64,000 nucleotides of DNA from Ktedonosporobacter rubrisoli (GCF_004208415.1 NZ_CP035758.1:5828001-5892000), one strand, 5' to 3'. Positions 26,383 to 36,385 are shown, counted from the first letter of the stretch. Notes: generated from the letters alone by a model not told the origin. Program-made: numbers and translations.

Positions 26383-27366
26383 ATGCCAAATGCTTCACCA
26401 TTCCACGTTGTGCTAGGAGCCACGGGAGGCGTTGGACAAGCCCTCGTGCAAGAACTGGCTACGCAAGGGGCCCATCTCCGTGCAGTCAATCGCAGCGGAC
26501 AAGCCAGCGTTCCCCCGGGTGTCGAGGTTATGGCAGCTGATCTAACCGACAGCGAAAGTACGCGCGCCGCGTGTCAGGGAGCCAGTATCGTCTACCACTG
26601 TGCAGGAGCGCCATATCCGCAGTGGGCCGCCTCTATGCCTATCTGGTTAGACAACATCATTAGCGCCGTCAGTGGCACAGAGGCCACGCTGGTATACATC
26701 GATAACAACTACATGTATGCCCCAACTGCGCAGCCGCTTACCGAGGACTCTAACCAGGCGCCGAGCTCGCGCAAAGGCCAATTGCGCAAACAGCTGGCGG
26801 AAGCCATCCTGACGGCCCATACCCAGGGAAAGATCAAGGCTACCATCGGACGCACTCCTGACTTTTATGGTCCAGGAGTGCGCGCCTCAGCTATGGGAGA
26901 GCAGTTCTTCAGTGCGGTAGTGGCTGGCAGCCGTGTGCCCTGGCTTGGCAAGCTGGATGTGCCGCATGCATTCTCATTTGTTGAGGATGTCGCCCGTGGG
27001 TTGATCACGCTGGGAACGCACGAGGAGGCCCTGGGCCAGGTCTGGCATCTGCCCACCGCTCCAGCGCTCACGGGACGACAGTACATTGCCCTGGCCAGCG
27101 AAGCTGCCGGTGTGCAGGCCCGCCCGCTTCCGGTGTCAGGCCTTCTGCTGCGCATCCTTGGCCTGACGAATCTAGTCCTACGCGAATCAGTGGAGATGCT
27201 CTATGCATTTAACGCACCCCTTCTGTTCGATGGGAGCAAATATAGCCGTACCTTCGGGGAAACATTCACTTCCCATCAAGAGGCTATGCGTCGGACTGTG
27301 ACATGGTATCGCGAACTAGCCACGCCCAGGTCCGTAGAAAACGCCGAGGAGCGGACGAAAGCTTGA
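26383..27366 (+). CDS. NAD-dependent epimerase/dehydratase-family protein
   Basis: This 327-residue extended SDR has the N-terminal GATGGVGQALVQEL nucleotide motif and a DLTDSEST segment. The position of the catalytic YxxxK is read as a weak match (YIDNNYMYAP, then SRKGQLRKQ), so activity should not be assumed. Close relatives are often annotated as NAD-dependent epimerases or atypical SDRs. It ends 23 bases from the convergent SnoaL-like gene. Confidence 0.8.
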   Translation: MPNASPFHVVLGATGGVGQALVQELATQGAHLRAVNRSGQASVPPGVEVMAADLTDSESTRAACQGASIVYHCAGAPYPQWAASMPIWLDNIISAVSGTEATLVYIDNNYMYAPTAQPLTEDSNQAPSSRKGQLRKQLAEAILTAHTQGKIKATIGRTPDFYGPGVRASAMGEQFFSAVVAGSRVPWLGKLDVPHAFSFVEDVARGLITLGTHEEALGQVWHLPTAPALTGRQYIALASEAAGVQARPLPVSGLLLRILGLTNLVLRESVEMLYAFNAPLLFDGSKYSRTFGETFTSHQEAMRRTVTWYRELATPRSVENAEERTKA

Positions 27367-27389
27367 AGGTGAAGTCCTGCTCCCCGGCT

Positions 27390-27869
27390 TCATTTCGTCG
27401 TAGGCGTATTCTCCTTAGCGGTTGCTCCGGCTGTCTGAGGTGCTGAGCCCAGCAGCGGAGTGCTGTCTACGTATCTAATTTCGTAGACGCGCTCGGCAAA
27501 TTTCCAGCCGTCAGCAGTGCGCCGGTAGCGGTCGTGGTATATGGCGTAGTTCTGATGCGAGCTGCCGTCGCGCAGTTGCCCCAGCTCCGAGATGTAGGCC
27601 CGGCCGACCGCAGTGTCGCCTTCAAGCTGGATCGTGCCCGCATGCGTGATTTGTACGAAGTAGTTCCACTGCCCCTGCAGCCGCTCAGCTCCGGCGCGAA
27701 TCCCCTCCCGGCCGGCGGTCTCAGCGTTAATGGCAGGTATCCGTACCACGCCGTCCTCTGTAAACAACGATGCCAGGCGGTCGTAGTCGTGCATCATTGC
27801 CGCGTCGGTGAACTCGCCACGTAACGCCTCGATCTCGAAACGATCAGCAATGGCCTGAAAATCTCTCAT
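27390..27869 (-). CDS. SnoaL/NTF2-like protein
   Basis: This 159-residue protein has the NTF2 fold pattern: IEALRGEFTDAAMMHDYDRLASLF (read in parts), TEDGVVRIP, GREGIRAGAERL, VGRAYISEL and a final YRRTADGWKFAERVYEIRYVD. The Tyr-Asp-His-like pocket is of the type in SnoaL_4 proteins. GAGGAGG precedes the ATG. Confidence 0.85.
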   Translation of the reverse strand: MRDFQAIADRFEIEALRGEFTDAAMMHDYDRLASLFTEDGVVRIPAINAETAGREGIRAGAERLQGQWNYFVQITHAGTIQLEGDTAVGRAYISELGQLRDGSSHQNYAIYHDRYRRTADGWKFAERVYEIRYVDSTPLLGSAPQTAGATAKENTPTTK

Positions 27870-28419
27870 AGGTTTCCTCCTCAGTCTGTGTGTTTCAAGC
27901 GCTATGGCACTTCGGTGTCACGCACGCCAAATCCTAGTCATTTTCTATCGCATCTTACAGGGCAAGAAGTCCCCTTGTAGACTGATGCAAACGGGAGAAA
28001 GCTGCATAGTTGCCTGGATGATCTCCCCTCTGACAAACGGGCAGATCACCCGCGCAATAAACAACTTTCGACCCATTTCATCCTGTGATCTACAGTCTGG
28101 ACAATAGACGTAACAAAATGAGCAAATGTGACCTATGATCTTACCTGTTTCTGCATCGATTGGAAAGCCAAGACTGTAACCTGTCCGTAGGGCTGTCTGG
28201 TTGAGCTGGACTTCCCTTGAAGGTGCAGGCAAATCCCTCATCAAGATCAAGTTCTCGGCATCCGCAATTGCAAAGTCTGACCAGGGCAGATGTTACGGGC
28301 AGGAAACCCGCAAGGAGGATGCTGACCTTGCCTTCAAAAGAGCACATGCAGGCCATATTGGCAGCTCGCAAAAGAGTTTATGCATCTCGCATTTTCAGCA
28401 GGTGCATATCCTGCGGGCT
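27870..28419. other. Region with no clear gene, possible cysteine-rich remnant
   Basis: No supported gene is seen. On the minus strand an open frame (about 27945-28280) encodes a Cys-rich segment CSFCYVYCPDC, but it has no ribosome site and only a TTG start, and an overlapping frame (28141-28371) has another Cys cluster (CNCGC). It could be a decayed gene. Confidence 0.4.
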
Positions 28420-29298
28420 TTACAGAGCAGCATACCACTGGGCGAGTGCTGAACCGATGAGATGAGGGCTATCTTCCTGGATATAATGCAGTCCCGGCCC
28501 AACGTCTTTCGTGGTCAAATTCTTGAGGTGGTGTTGACACCAGTCCACCAGAGGAGTTGGAAGCACGACTCCAGGAGTCGCGTAACATAGCAATTTGGGC
28601 AGATCAGTGGCTTGCAGCCAGTGATTGTATGCCTCCATCACCTCGACCATCTCCACAGGGCTGCCAGCAATGGGGAGGTTGTTTACCCAGCGCCAGATTG
28701 GTTCGCGGCTGGCTGGATTGACAAACGGTTCCCGGTACCAGGCCATTTCCGCATCGGTCAAAGGGCGGAGAATACTGTGAGGCAACACCTGCTCAATGAA
28801 TGCGTTTTGATCGATGATTAACTCTCGCCCCGTCTCTCTTGTCCGAAACTCCTGAAACAACGCGCGAACGCTATCAGGGAACACTTCCCAGCCGGGCAGA
28901 GGCATAAGCAGCGCTTCCATAAAAGCTATCCCTTTGATATTGCTCGCATGTCGGCTTGCATAGTGAAAGCCGAGAGCGCTACCCCAATCATGGAGCACAA
29001 GCGTAATATTTTGGAGCCCTAATGTCTGGATGAATTCCTCAAGATAGTGAACGTGATCGAAAAAGTGATAGGCAATGTCGGGTTTCTCTGATCTGCCCAT
29101 ACCTATCAGATCTGGTGCAATACAGCGTCCCAGATGCGAAAGAGTGGGAAGAATGTTGCGCCAGAGATACGATGATGTCGGGTTCCCATGTAAAAACAGG
29201 ATGGGATCTCCAGTTCCCTCATCGATGTAGTGCATCTTTGCCCCAAAGACGCTCTGGCTATGGGAGGGAAAAGGGAAATCTGCAGAAGGTGTTACCAT
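28420..29298 (-). CDS. dhaA: Haloalkane dehalogenase
   Basis: This 292-residue alpha/beta hydrolase has the haloalkane dehalogenase set: nucleophile Asp104 with halide-binding Trp105 in LHDWGSALGF, Asn39 in HGNPTSSYLWR as second halide ligand, Glu128 as acid (FMEALLMP), and His279 as base near the end (EDSPHLIG). This is the Asp-Glu-His arrangement of the LinB/DhaA subfamily. It should hydrolyse terminal haloalkanes to alcohols in the cytosol. The ATG at 29298 has AGGAG seven bases upstream. No other dehalogenation genes are adjacent. Confidence 0.9.
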   Translation of the reverse strand: MVTPSADFPFPSHSQSVFGAKMHYIDEGTGDPILFLHGNPTSSYLWRNILPTLSHLGRCIAPDLIGMGRSEKPDIAYHFFDHVHYLEEFIQTLGLQNITLVLHDWGSALGFHYASRHASNIKGIAFMEALLMPLPGWEVFPDSVRALFQEFRTRETGRELIIDQNAFIEQVLPHSILRPLTDAEMAWYREPFVNPASREPIWRWVNNLPIAGSPVEMVEVMEAYNHWLQATDLPKLLCYATPGVVLPTPLVDWCQHHLKNLTTKDVGPGLHYIQEDSPHLIGSALAQWYAAL

Positions 29299-29648
29299 AT
29301 TGAAGCTCCTCACAATTGTTCTAATTAATACACCAGGCCGTAAGCGCATCCATATTGGGTGCTACCCTGGCAAATATCTCGATATCACTATGCTTTCCAG
29401 CTTCTTGGGTGACAATAGCTTCCATATAAGCAAAGCCCCGCAACGCCTCTAGATGGCGCGCGGCTCCCAGTCGAAGCCTTAGGCTGACCCCAATCATGCA
29501 CGACTCACCAATCACCGAGGAAAGTCCTCTGAGGCGTGTGCAAGGGTGATCATCTACCTGCAATGATACTGCCTTCTGCGCGTGTATACAGGAGCCAAAG
29601 GGATACTATGGAGGAGAAGAAACGCCAGAGAGAAGAGGGGCTCTGGCC
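29299..29648. other. Intergenic region, promoter side of the dehalogenase gene
   Basis: No supported gene. A minus-strand frame of 80 codons (29321-29563) starts at TTG without a ribosome site and matches nothing I recognise. The LuxR gene's terminator lies at its right end. Confidence 0.4.
29613..29647 (-). terminator. Terminator of the LuxR regulator gene
   Basis: A 7-bp stem (29624-29630 with 29641-29647) directly follows the stop, and on the minus strand it runs into TTTCTTCTCC. Confidence 0.6.
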
Positions 29649-32600
29649 TTAAAGCAAGGCATACTCGCGGGCCAGGGCCACCGCCTGGGTGCGATTCTGC
29701 GCGCCGAGCTTGGCCAGAATGTTTGCCACATGTTTTTTCACCGTAGTGAGGGAGACAATCAGATGGTTGGCAATCTCTTGGTTCGAGCTTCCTGCGGCCA
29801 GCAGTTGAAGAACGCGCTGCTCTTGTGGTGTCAGGGGTTCAGCCAGCCAGGAGGGTGGTTGCGATTGAGGTGTGGAGGCATCCCCATGAGCATCAGCAAA
29901 GGCACGCAAAAGTGTGCGGAGAAAGGAGGACAACCCCGCTGCCTTTCGATCACGCACCAGCGCCTTCAACAGGGTTTCGATGACTGGACCCTCATCGAGA
30001 AAGAGGCGCAGATAACCTTGCAGGTGGGCTTGCCTGCACGCCTGCATCAACGTTTCTTTTGCCTGGATACGATCTCCGCTGGCCTCCAGGGCCACGGCTT
30101 CCAGCAAGATAATCTGCAAGGCGCTCCGCTTGCGTCTCTCGCCGTTCGCCTCTCGTTTGACGCCTATCAGTACATTGAGCGCCTCATATGGCTGGCTCTG
30201 AGCGATGCGCAAGCGAGCCAGCAACAGCATTTCCTCCTCCCATCTAGGGAGAGGAAGTGGCCTGGTTTGGGGAAGGGAAGCAGCCCACTGTTCTGTGGCA
30301 GCCAGATCGCCTCGGCTCAGGGCAACGAACGCCCGACACCAGGCAATTTCGCGGAGGATTTCCGGCGGCTGGTTATGAGAGGCTAGTTCGTTTAGAAAGT
30401 CCTGCGCGCCTTGAAACCGTCTTGTAGCCACCAGGAGACGAGCGTGCAGCAGGTTTCCAGGGGTGAGCAGATGAGGCCAGACGAGCCACCCATCTGCCTG
30501 CGCCTCCTGGAGAAGCTGTTCTGCTTGCTCTAGCTTGTTCCAATCATAGGCAAGTTGAGCAAGATCATAGAGGGCAAGGCGTTCATAGTATCGCTCATGC
30601 GTCCCGATCTGTGATGTCAACTGGCTCTGGCGAAGAGTCTGCTGTTCGTCGGAGAGCGCCAGCACACGACGAAACGTATGCTCAGCCGCGTGAAGATCTC
30701 CGCCAGAGAGGGCCACCTCACCCAGCATTACGGTAGCTATGAGCATCCCTGGGAGCGTACCGGAGGCCTCATAGAGCGCTAATCCCTGCCGAAGGAACTG
30801 CTCGGCCTGATCAAGGCGGCCAGAACACAGCAGCTCGATTCCAATGACAACAAGTCCGTGACCCCGCCACATCCGATCCTGTTCTGGAAGCCGATTCAGC
30901 GCCTCTCTGGCCAGGGCAAAGGCGCGCGCAAATTCTCCTCGTTGGGCCAGGAGGGCCGCACGAGAGATCCAGACCGCGCCAAGTCCGGCCTGGTTGAATG
31001 TTTCGCGATATCCTCGTTCCGCCCATTGTAGGGACTCTTCCACCCGTTCTAACGCTCTCGGCCCCCGTTCTCCGGTTAACACGCGGGCGATCCCGTAAGA
31101 GAGGCTGAGATCAGGCCGAGCAGCGAGAACCTCTTGTGGTAGACGGGCGAGAAAGCTATGCAGGATGTGATATTCGTTGCACCAACTCTGGGGAACGATG
31201 AAGCGCTCAAGCAGCAGGGCTGCAAAGGCGGCATCACCAGCCTCCAGGGCATGGGCAATCGCCTCTTCCAGCAGCCCCTGAGCCTCATACCACCGCGCCG
31301 CCCGCTGATGCAAAAAAGGTACCAGATCCGGGTTGGTGAGATGCAGACGAGCGAGCAACACCTCTCGAAAGAGATCATGATAGCGATACCACTGCCGCTC
31401 CGAATCGAGAGGAGCAAGGAAGAGGTTGGCTTGCTCCAACTCCTCTAGCATCTGCTGACTCTCCTGGACTCTGTTCGCGCCAGTAACAGCCTGACAAATC
31501 GCTGCATTCATGCGGGATAAGATCGAGGTCTGAAGCAGAAAATGTTGGAGAGAGACGGGAATCCGCGCGAGGATCTCCTGTTGCACGTAGTCCAGAACAA
31601 AACGAGAATAGCCAGCAAAGGTGGAGACCGCACCGGAAAGATCCTGCTGTTTGCGCAGAGCAAGAGCCGCCAGGTGGAGACCGGCAATCCAGCCTTCGGT
31701 CCGAGCCGAAAGCTGGGCCACTTCGTCTTCTGTGAGAGGCAGATTCATGTGATGGACTAGAAAGCTAGTTGCCTCTTCCCGCGTGAAGCGCAAATCGCTG
31801 GAACCAATCTCCAGGAGCTGCCCGCGCACGCGAAACCGAGAGAGAGGAAGCTGCGGTTCTGTGCGGCTGGCCAGTACCAGGTGCAGGTCGGCAGGCAGAT
31901 GATCGAGGAAGAAGTGTAGAGTCTCGACGAGAGCTTGCTCCTTGATCACATGGTAGTCATCCAGGATGAGGATCAATTTCTGGTCTATCTCCTGAAACTC
32001 ATCAAGCAAGGAGGCCATCATGGTCAAAAGAGAGTGGGGCTGAGACGAGTGCAATAGGGCAAGTGTCTTCTCTCCAAACGAGGGTACACAGGTGCCTCTG
32101 CGTCTCAAGGCCGCGATGATCAAGGACCAGAAGCGCACAGGATCATTGTCTAATGCGTCGAGGGAGAGCCAGGCGACCATCCTCTCGGCCCACTTTGATT
32201 TAACCTGCCCTTGTGGCACACTTGAAGCAAGCGCCCATGATGAGAGGAGCGTGGTCTTGCCGCTTCCAGCCGAGGCCGAGACCACCGTCAACGGGAAGGA
32301 GAGGATTGCATCCAGAACAGATTGCAAGCGAGCACGCTCCACAAAGAAGCTGGGCAAGCGGGGAATAGCAAGCCTGAGAGAGAGGATCACATCCTCCCCC
32401 CGTTCGGACGGCGGCGCTTTTCGCTCTGATTGCTGAACCAGGAAGGAAGCGCTACTGAGTCGTCTCGCCTCCTCCTCTAACACCGCGAACGTCACTCTTG
32501 TTGATGGTCCGAGATAGCGCTTGTGAGTACGCTGATTTTGCTTGCGATAGGCATACCAATACCCGGTTCCACGCTGCCTTGCTTCTTTGATAACCGAAAG

Positions 32601-32768
32601 CCGTCCGGATTTCCCGAGAAATGCAAACGAAGTATGCTCCTCTAGCCAGCGAGAAAAAGCTAGCGCGTCTCCAGGGGAAAAACAATCAACTCGTTGGCGC
32701 TGAAGTTGGAGTTCATACTTGTGCTGCATCTCAGACCAGATGAGTGCATATCGTGATGGCGTAGGCAT
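29649..32768 (-). CDS. LuxR/MalT-type ATP-dependent regulator
   Basis: This 1039-residue protein has three parts. Residues 1-100 form an N-terminal domain (PTPSRYALIWSE, then GTGYWYAYRKQNQRTHKRYLG) that I remember from many Ktedonobacter regulators. An ATPase of the MalT/STAND type follows, with P-loop SASAGSGKTT (164-173) and LILILDDYHVI as Walker B. TPR-like helical repeats cover about 520-950. The C-terminus is a LuxR helix-turn-helix (LTPQEQRVLQLLAAGSSNQEIA). It likely senses a small molecule and activates transcription. The ATG at 32768 is chosen; the 64-residue extension upstream is unsupported. A weak GAAAGAG precedes it. Confidence 0.88.
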   Translation of the reverse strand: MPTPSRYALIWSEMQHKYELQLQRQRVDCFSPGDALAFSRWLEEHTSFAFLGKSGRLSVIKEARQRGTGYWYAYRKQNQRTHKRYLGPSTRVTFAVLEEEARRLSSASFLVQQSERKAPPSERGEDVILSLRLAIPRLPSFFVERARLQSVLDAILSFPLTVVSASAGSGKTTLLSSWALASSVPQGQVKSKWAERMVAWLSLDALDNDPVRFWSLIIAALRRRGTCVPSFGEKTLALLHSSQPHSLLTMMASLLDEFQEIDQKLILILDDYHVIKEQALVETLHFFLDHLPADLHLVLASRTEPQLPLSRFRVRGQLLEIGSSDLRFTREEATSFLVHHMNLPLTEDEVAQLSARTEGWIAGLHLAALALRKQQDLSGAVSTFAGYSRFVLDYVQQEILARIPVSLQHFLLQTSILSRMNAAICQAVTGANRVQESQQMLEELEQANLFLAPLDSERQWYRYHDLFREVLLARLHLTNPDLVPFLHQRAARWYEAQGLLEEAIAHALEAGDAAFAALLLERFIVPQSWCNEYHILHSFLARLPQEVLAARPDLSLSYGIARVLTGERGPRALERVEESLQWAERGYRETFNQAGLGAVWISRAALLAQRGEFARAFALAREALNRLPEQDRMWRGHGLVVIGIELLCSGRLDQAEQFLRQGLALYEASGTLPGMLIATVMLGEVALSGGDLHAAEHTFRRVLALSDEQQTLRQSQLTSQIGTHERYYERLALYDLAQLAYDWNKLEQAEQLLQEAQADGWLVWPHLLTPGNLLHARLLVATRRFQGAQDFLNELASHNQPPEILREIAWCRAFVALSRGDLAATEQWAASLPQTRPLPLPRWEEEMLLLARLRIAQSQPYEALNVLIGVKREANGERRKRSALQIILLEAVALEASGDRIQAKETLMQACRQAHLQGYLRLFLDEGPVIETLLKALVRDRKAAGLSSFLRTLLRAFADAHGDASTPQSQPPSWLAEPLTPQEQRVLQLLAAGSSNQEIANHLIVSLTTVKKHVANILAKLGAQNRTQAVALAREYALL

Positions 32769-33219
32769 AATACTCTTTCTTCCATGGTGGGGAACGCATC
32801 CTGAGTCACCCAACACTGAGCAGTATAGCACACAACAATACCAAGACGTTGATCCAGATACACCATACTCTCGGCAAGTTCCCGAAAGCTGAAACACGGT
32901 TGGGAGCGAGTGGATGGCCGCTTCCGCTATTCCACCCATTAGCTCTATTGGCAACATCACATTTTCGCGTTCCGTCAGGCCAGGGGATCAGGTGGAAGGT
33001 TTGAAACACAAAACCAAACTTTGCAGTTTTGCTCTTTCATACCAGCTCACTAGACAGAAACAAAAATGAAAAGATATACTTACATTGGAAGCTTTTTTGC
33101 TATACAAGCATAATTGCGAATAAATGCTTCGAAAACTACTAAATAACTCTCCAGACGTGCTGCTTCAAGGGGTATGCCACGACGTTGTAAATCAAGTCTG
33201 AACGAAGTAAGGAAAGCCT
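32769..33219. other. Intergenic region between divergent genes
   Basis: No gene is seen. It separates the LuxR-type gene from the beta-lactamase-like gene and is the natural place for control of either. No clear operator was found. Confidence 0.5.
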
Positions 33220-34587
33220 GTGGCGACACCAAATGATTTGGTAAGAAGAACTCTTGCTGGAGTACAACAACATATTGCAGAACTGGCCACGCGCCTCCAG
33301 GTGCCCGGCGTCGCCGTTGGGCTCCTTCACCAGGGCGAGGAAGCATGGACGAGTTATGGAGTCACCAGAATTGATAATCTGCAGCCCATCACGCCTGAAA
33401 CCTTGTTTCAAGTGGCTTCCATTACCAAACCGGTAGTCGCGAGCGTTATTATGCGTTTAGCAGAGATGAACAAGCTTGATGTGAAGGCTCCAATACGAAG
33501 ATATATCCCCGACTTACATCTTGCTGACGAAAATGTAGCTCAGCAAGTGACTTGCATGCATCTTTTGACTCATACGGCAGGCTGGGTAGGTGACTTGTGG
33601 CTTGATACAGGCGAAGACTCTGACGCCCTTGCCAAATATGTGAACCATTTGGGAACCCTCTCCCAAGAATATCCCTTGGGAGAAGTGTATTCCTACAACA
33701 ATGTGGGCTTCTCATTACTGGGTCGGGTGATTGAAGTCGTAACGGGTCAGGCATTTGAACGAGCAATGCAACATTTCCTTTTTGATCCGCTTGAGATGAC
33801 ACAGACCTCCTTTCTTCCTGGTGAGACGATGACGAAGCATCGAACGATTGGGCATGAGGTATGGGACGGCGTGCTGAAAATTGTGCCTGGGGATGCACAA
33901 TTTCGTTCTACCTATCCTGCTGGTGGCATGGTAACGAGTGTGGCTGATCTTCTGCGTTTTGCTCGCTTCCACCTTGGTCAAGGAATAACCCGAAATGGAA
34001 CGCGACTACTGAGTGAAGAAGCGATTGCTGCCATGCAGAAGCCCTATTTTGCCAGAAGTCAGGGATGGATCGGTCTGGCCTGGGAAATTGACGACCTCAA
34101 TGGAATGAGAGCCATCGGTCATGGAGGCATAACCAGCGGGCAGGTCTCGTCTCTTCAATTGCTTCCAGAGCGCCAATTTGCGCTCGCCATTCTGACAAAT
34201 GGGAGCAGAGGAAGCGCCCTGATAGCCGAATTGGTGCCATGGCTGCGCCTGCATATCCTTGGGTTAGTAGAGCCTCTCCCTACCTTTCTTGGCATGACAA
34301 GGGAAGATTTAGCCTCTTATGAGGGTGTATACGATTCATCGTTAAGCCGGACGGAAGTTCGTCTCGTAGATGAAGGGCTGGTAATCATATCCCAATTTAA
34401 AGGAGGCTATCCCACAAGGGAAACGCCTGGCGGTCCCCCGCAACCTCCCCGACGAATTGCTTTCTGTGGGAAAGATCGCGTTGTAATTCTAGAGCCGCCG
34501 TGGAAAGGGAGCCAGCTCACGTTTATACGCAAGCCTGATGGCGCAATTGGCTATCTCCAGACCGGCCATCTTCTGCGCAAAATCTAA
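33220..34587 (+). CDS. Serine hydrolase, class C beta-lactamase/DD-peptidase-like
   Basis: This 455-residue protein has the penicillin-recognising fold: Ser67-Ile-Thr-Lys70 (SxxK), Tyr159-Asn-Asn161 (YxN) and His301-Gly-Gly (KTG-box equivalent). No signal peptide is seen, so it may act in the cytosol as an esterase or peptidase of the EstB/Pab87 type. The last 90 residues resemble the extra C-terminal beta domain of such enzymes. The start is GTG with AAGGAA five bases upstream. Confidence 0.85.
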   Translation: MATPNDLVRRTLAGVQQHIAELATRLQVPGVAVGLLHQGEEAWTSYGVTRIDNLQPITPETLFQVASITKPVVASVIMRLAEMNKLDVKAPIRRYIPDLHLADENVAQQVTCMHLLTHTAGWVGDLWLDTGEDSDALAKYVNHLGTLSQEYPLGEVYSYNNVGFSLLGRVIEVVTGQAFERAMQHFLFDPLEMTQTSFLPGETMTKHRTIGHEVWDGVLKIVPGDAQFRSTYPAGGMVTSVADLLRFARFHLGQGITRNGTRLLSEEAIAAMQKPYFARSQGWIGLAWEIDDLNGMRAIGHGGITSGQVSSLQLLPERQFALAILTNGSRGSALIAELVPWLRLHILGLVEPLPTFLGMTREDLASYEGVYDSSLSRTEVRLVDEGLVIISQFKGGYPTRETPGGPPQPPRRIAFCGKDRVVILEPPWKGSQLTFIRKPDGAIGYLQTGHLLRKI

Positions 34588-34669
34588 CGAGAGGAACGCA
34601 GATTTGGCGATAAGAGAGAAAACAGGCAGTAAATGTAAATTTCTCAAGACCAAGGAGAGAACAAACGTA

Positions 34670-35194
34670 ATGGAAAACAACAACGAAAAACATTCAAGAG
34701 CAACTGAACTGCTGGCTGCAGACGGCCCTTTTTCTGAGCAGGCCGACAAACTTATGCTCTATGGGCAGTTCGTCGGTGCCTGGGATATTCACTCGACCAA
34801 TTTCAACGCTGATGGAACCCGAATAGAAAGACGAGGTGAATGGCATTTCGCGTGGGTGCTCGGAGGTCGAGGAGTCCAGGACATATTGTTTGCAGTTGGG
34901 GCACCTCCACACATGTACGGTACGACGCTACGTTGCTATGACGAAACAGCAGATGTGTGGCGAGTTTCCTGGATGATGCCAGGCGGTAGAGAGTTCGCCA
35001 ATCTGATCGGGCGTCGCATCGGTGATCGCATCGTGCAGGAAGGCACAGGACCAGATCCTCGGCGGTTGGAGCGCTGGACCTTTTCAGACATCACGCCCAC
35101 GAGTTTCATCTGGCAAGGTGAGGTATCTTTTGATCAAGGAAAGACCTGGGTGCTAGAGCAAGAAATGCGAGCAATGCGTCGCACAGGAAGCTGA
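34670..35194 (+). CDS. Uncharacterised lipocalin-like (DUF1579-type) protein
   Basis: This 174-residue protein has the strand pattern and short motifs seen in DUF1579-like beta-barrels (FVGAWDIHSTNFNADGTRIERRGEWHFAWVLGGRG, read in parts; MYGTTLRCYDE; WTFSDITPTSFIWQGEVSFDQGKTW, read in parts). It lacks a signal peptide. Function is unknown. The ATG at 34670 has AAGGAG about 12 bases upstream. It follows the serine hydrolase gene by 82 bases. Confidence 0.68.
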   Translation: MENNNEKHSRATELLAADGPFSEQADKLMLYGQFVGAWDIHSTNFNADGTRIERRGEWHFAWVLGGRGVQDILFAVGAPPHMYGTTLRCYDETADVWRVSWMMPGGREFANLIGRRIGDRIVQEGTGPDPRRLERWTFSDITPTSFIWQGEVSFDQGKTWVLEQEMRAMRRTGS

Positions 35195-35301
35195 TAGAGG
35201 AGCAAGGTACCTCTCCAGGTAACTTGTTGAATAATTTTCCCAAAACACCATATCCTGGACATTGCGGCCATTAATTGCCGTGAGTAGCTCTGTGACTAAC
35301 A

Positions 35302-35433
35302 GCAATTCTTGGTGGCTGAAAAAAGCATAAGTTGGCTACTTCCAGAAACATTCACACTCAGAAAACTCCGTTGAAAATGCTCCAAGAAAAGCAATTCTTG
35401 GCCGAAATTACTCAAAAACGGCATAAGTTGGCT
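35302..35433 (+). repeat. Two copies of a short dispersed repeat
   Basis: Copy A (35302-35337) and copy B (35391-35433) both begin GCAATTCTTGG and end GCATAAGTTGGCT. The two halves are themselves alike: GCA, four variable bases, then TTGGCT. Copy C is at 36537-36564. They flank the nucleotidyltransferase gene and abut the truncated TnsA-like gene. Confidence 0.7.
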
Positions 35434-35491
35434 GAGAGTGCTTTTTCGTGATATGTTTGAACGGACACATCTTTGTATCTAGGAGAATAGC

Positions 35492-36343
35492 ATGTCCACA
35501 GACAAGCGTTTGCAGATCCGTCAGGGGGAACAGGAGGCTCTCCTCCAACGAGCCATAGAAGTGCTTCAAGCGGATCAGCTTGTGGTTGCAGCATGGCTCT
35601 TTGGTTCACGAGGTCGCCATACTTCCGATGCACTCAGTGATACGGATTTGTGGGTTGTGGTCAAAGATGAGCACATTGAAATGTTCTGTCAAGAGCGACA
35701 GCGTTACGTCACCCAGTTAGGCCAGCCAGTGCTATTGCTGGAGGCACCTGGAAATGCACCTGCAAGGGGCGCATACCTGATGGCGTTGTATCCCGGTCAA
35801 GCAGGAGTCCATCAGGTAGACTGGTATTGGCAACGACAAGCGGATGCGAGCCTTCCCCGTCATGCACAACTCCTCTTTGATCGTGGTGGCATCCCACAGG
35901 ATAGCCGACAAGAACAGCTTGATCCACCGGGAACTCCTCCATCATTGCCGCTGTCAGAGCGGGCGGAACGAGCTACACACCTGAGCAGCTACTTCTGGGT
36001 CATGAGTAATATCGCTGTCAAGAGTGTTCTTCGCCATCAATCCTGGCAAGCTTTGAGTACTATTGAAATGCTCAGGGGGCTTGTAGACGAAGTGAAGCGG
36101 CTTGCTGGCCTGAGTACGACACGAAAAGGTCAGGAAGCGTGGCGTACCAACGTACTCCCTCCTGTTGCTCCTCGTGAACAGATCGCTATGCTTCGTGAAA
36201 CGGCACAGGAGATGGAGCACCTGACACCTGAGATTGAGGCAATAGGCGGGCATGTGCAGTCTGGAGCCATTCCCTCTGTGTACGACTTCTTTGACCTTGC
36301 TGATGCTCTGCTCACGGAGCAAGAAAGTCATTCGCAGGAGTGA
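35492..36343 (+). CDS. Nucleotidyltransferase-domain protein
   Basis: This 283-residue protein has an N-terminal nucleotidyltransferase fold with the Pol-beta-type motif G38-S39-RG...D50-T-D52 (LFGSRGRHTSDALSDTDLW), as in aminoglycoside 4'/9-adenylyltransferases and minimal NTases. The C-terminal half is helical (LSSYFWVMSNIAVKSVL...) and could be the substrate- or HEPN-like part. It may adenylylate an antibiotic, RNA or protein. GAGAATAG precedes the ATG weakly. It is flanked by short repeats (35302-35433, 36537-36564), a sign of past transfer. Confidence 0.75.
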   Translation: MSTDKRLQIRQGEQEALLQRAIEVLQADQLVVAAWLFGSRGRHTSDALSDTDLWVVVKDEHIEMFCQERQRYVTQLGQPVLLLEAPGNAPARGAYLMALYPGQAGVHQVDWYWQRQADASLPRHAQLLFDRGGIPQDSRQEQLDPPGTPPSLPLSERAERATHLSSYFWVMSNIAVKSVLRHQSWQALSTIEMLRGLVDEVKRLAGLSTTRKGQEAWRTNVLPPVAPREQIAMLRETAQEMEHLTPEIEAIGGHVQSGAIPSVYDFFDLADALLTEQESHSQE

Positions 36344-36385
36344 TCCTCATGAAGAATGTTGAGGTATTCCTAAAGGGAAAGCGAT

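Noticed and set aside
29321..29563. 80-codon minus-strand frame upstream of the dehalogenase gene
   Set aside because: TTG start, no ribosome site, no recognised similarity; noted only as part of the gap.
35302..35433. Reading the repeated GCAATTCTTGG units as a CRISPR array
   Set aside because: Only three copies with uneven spacing, variable length and no cas genes.
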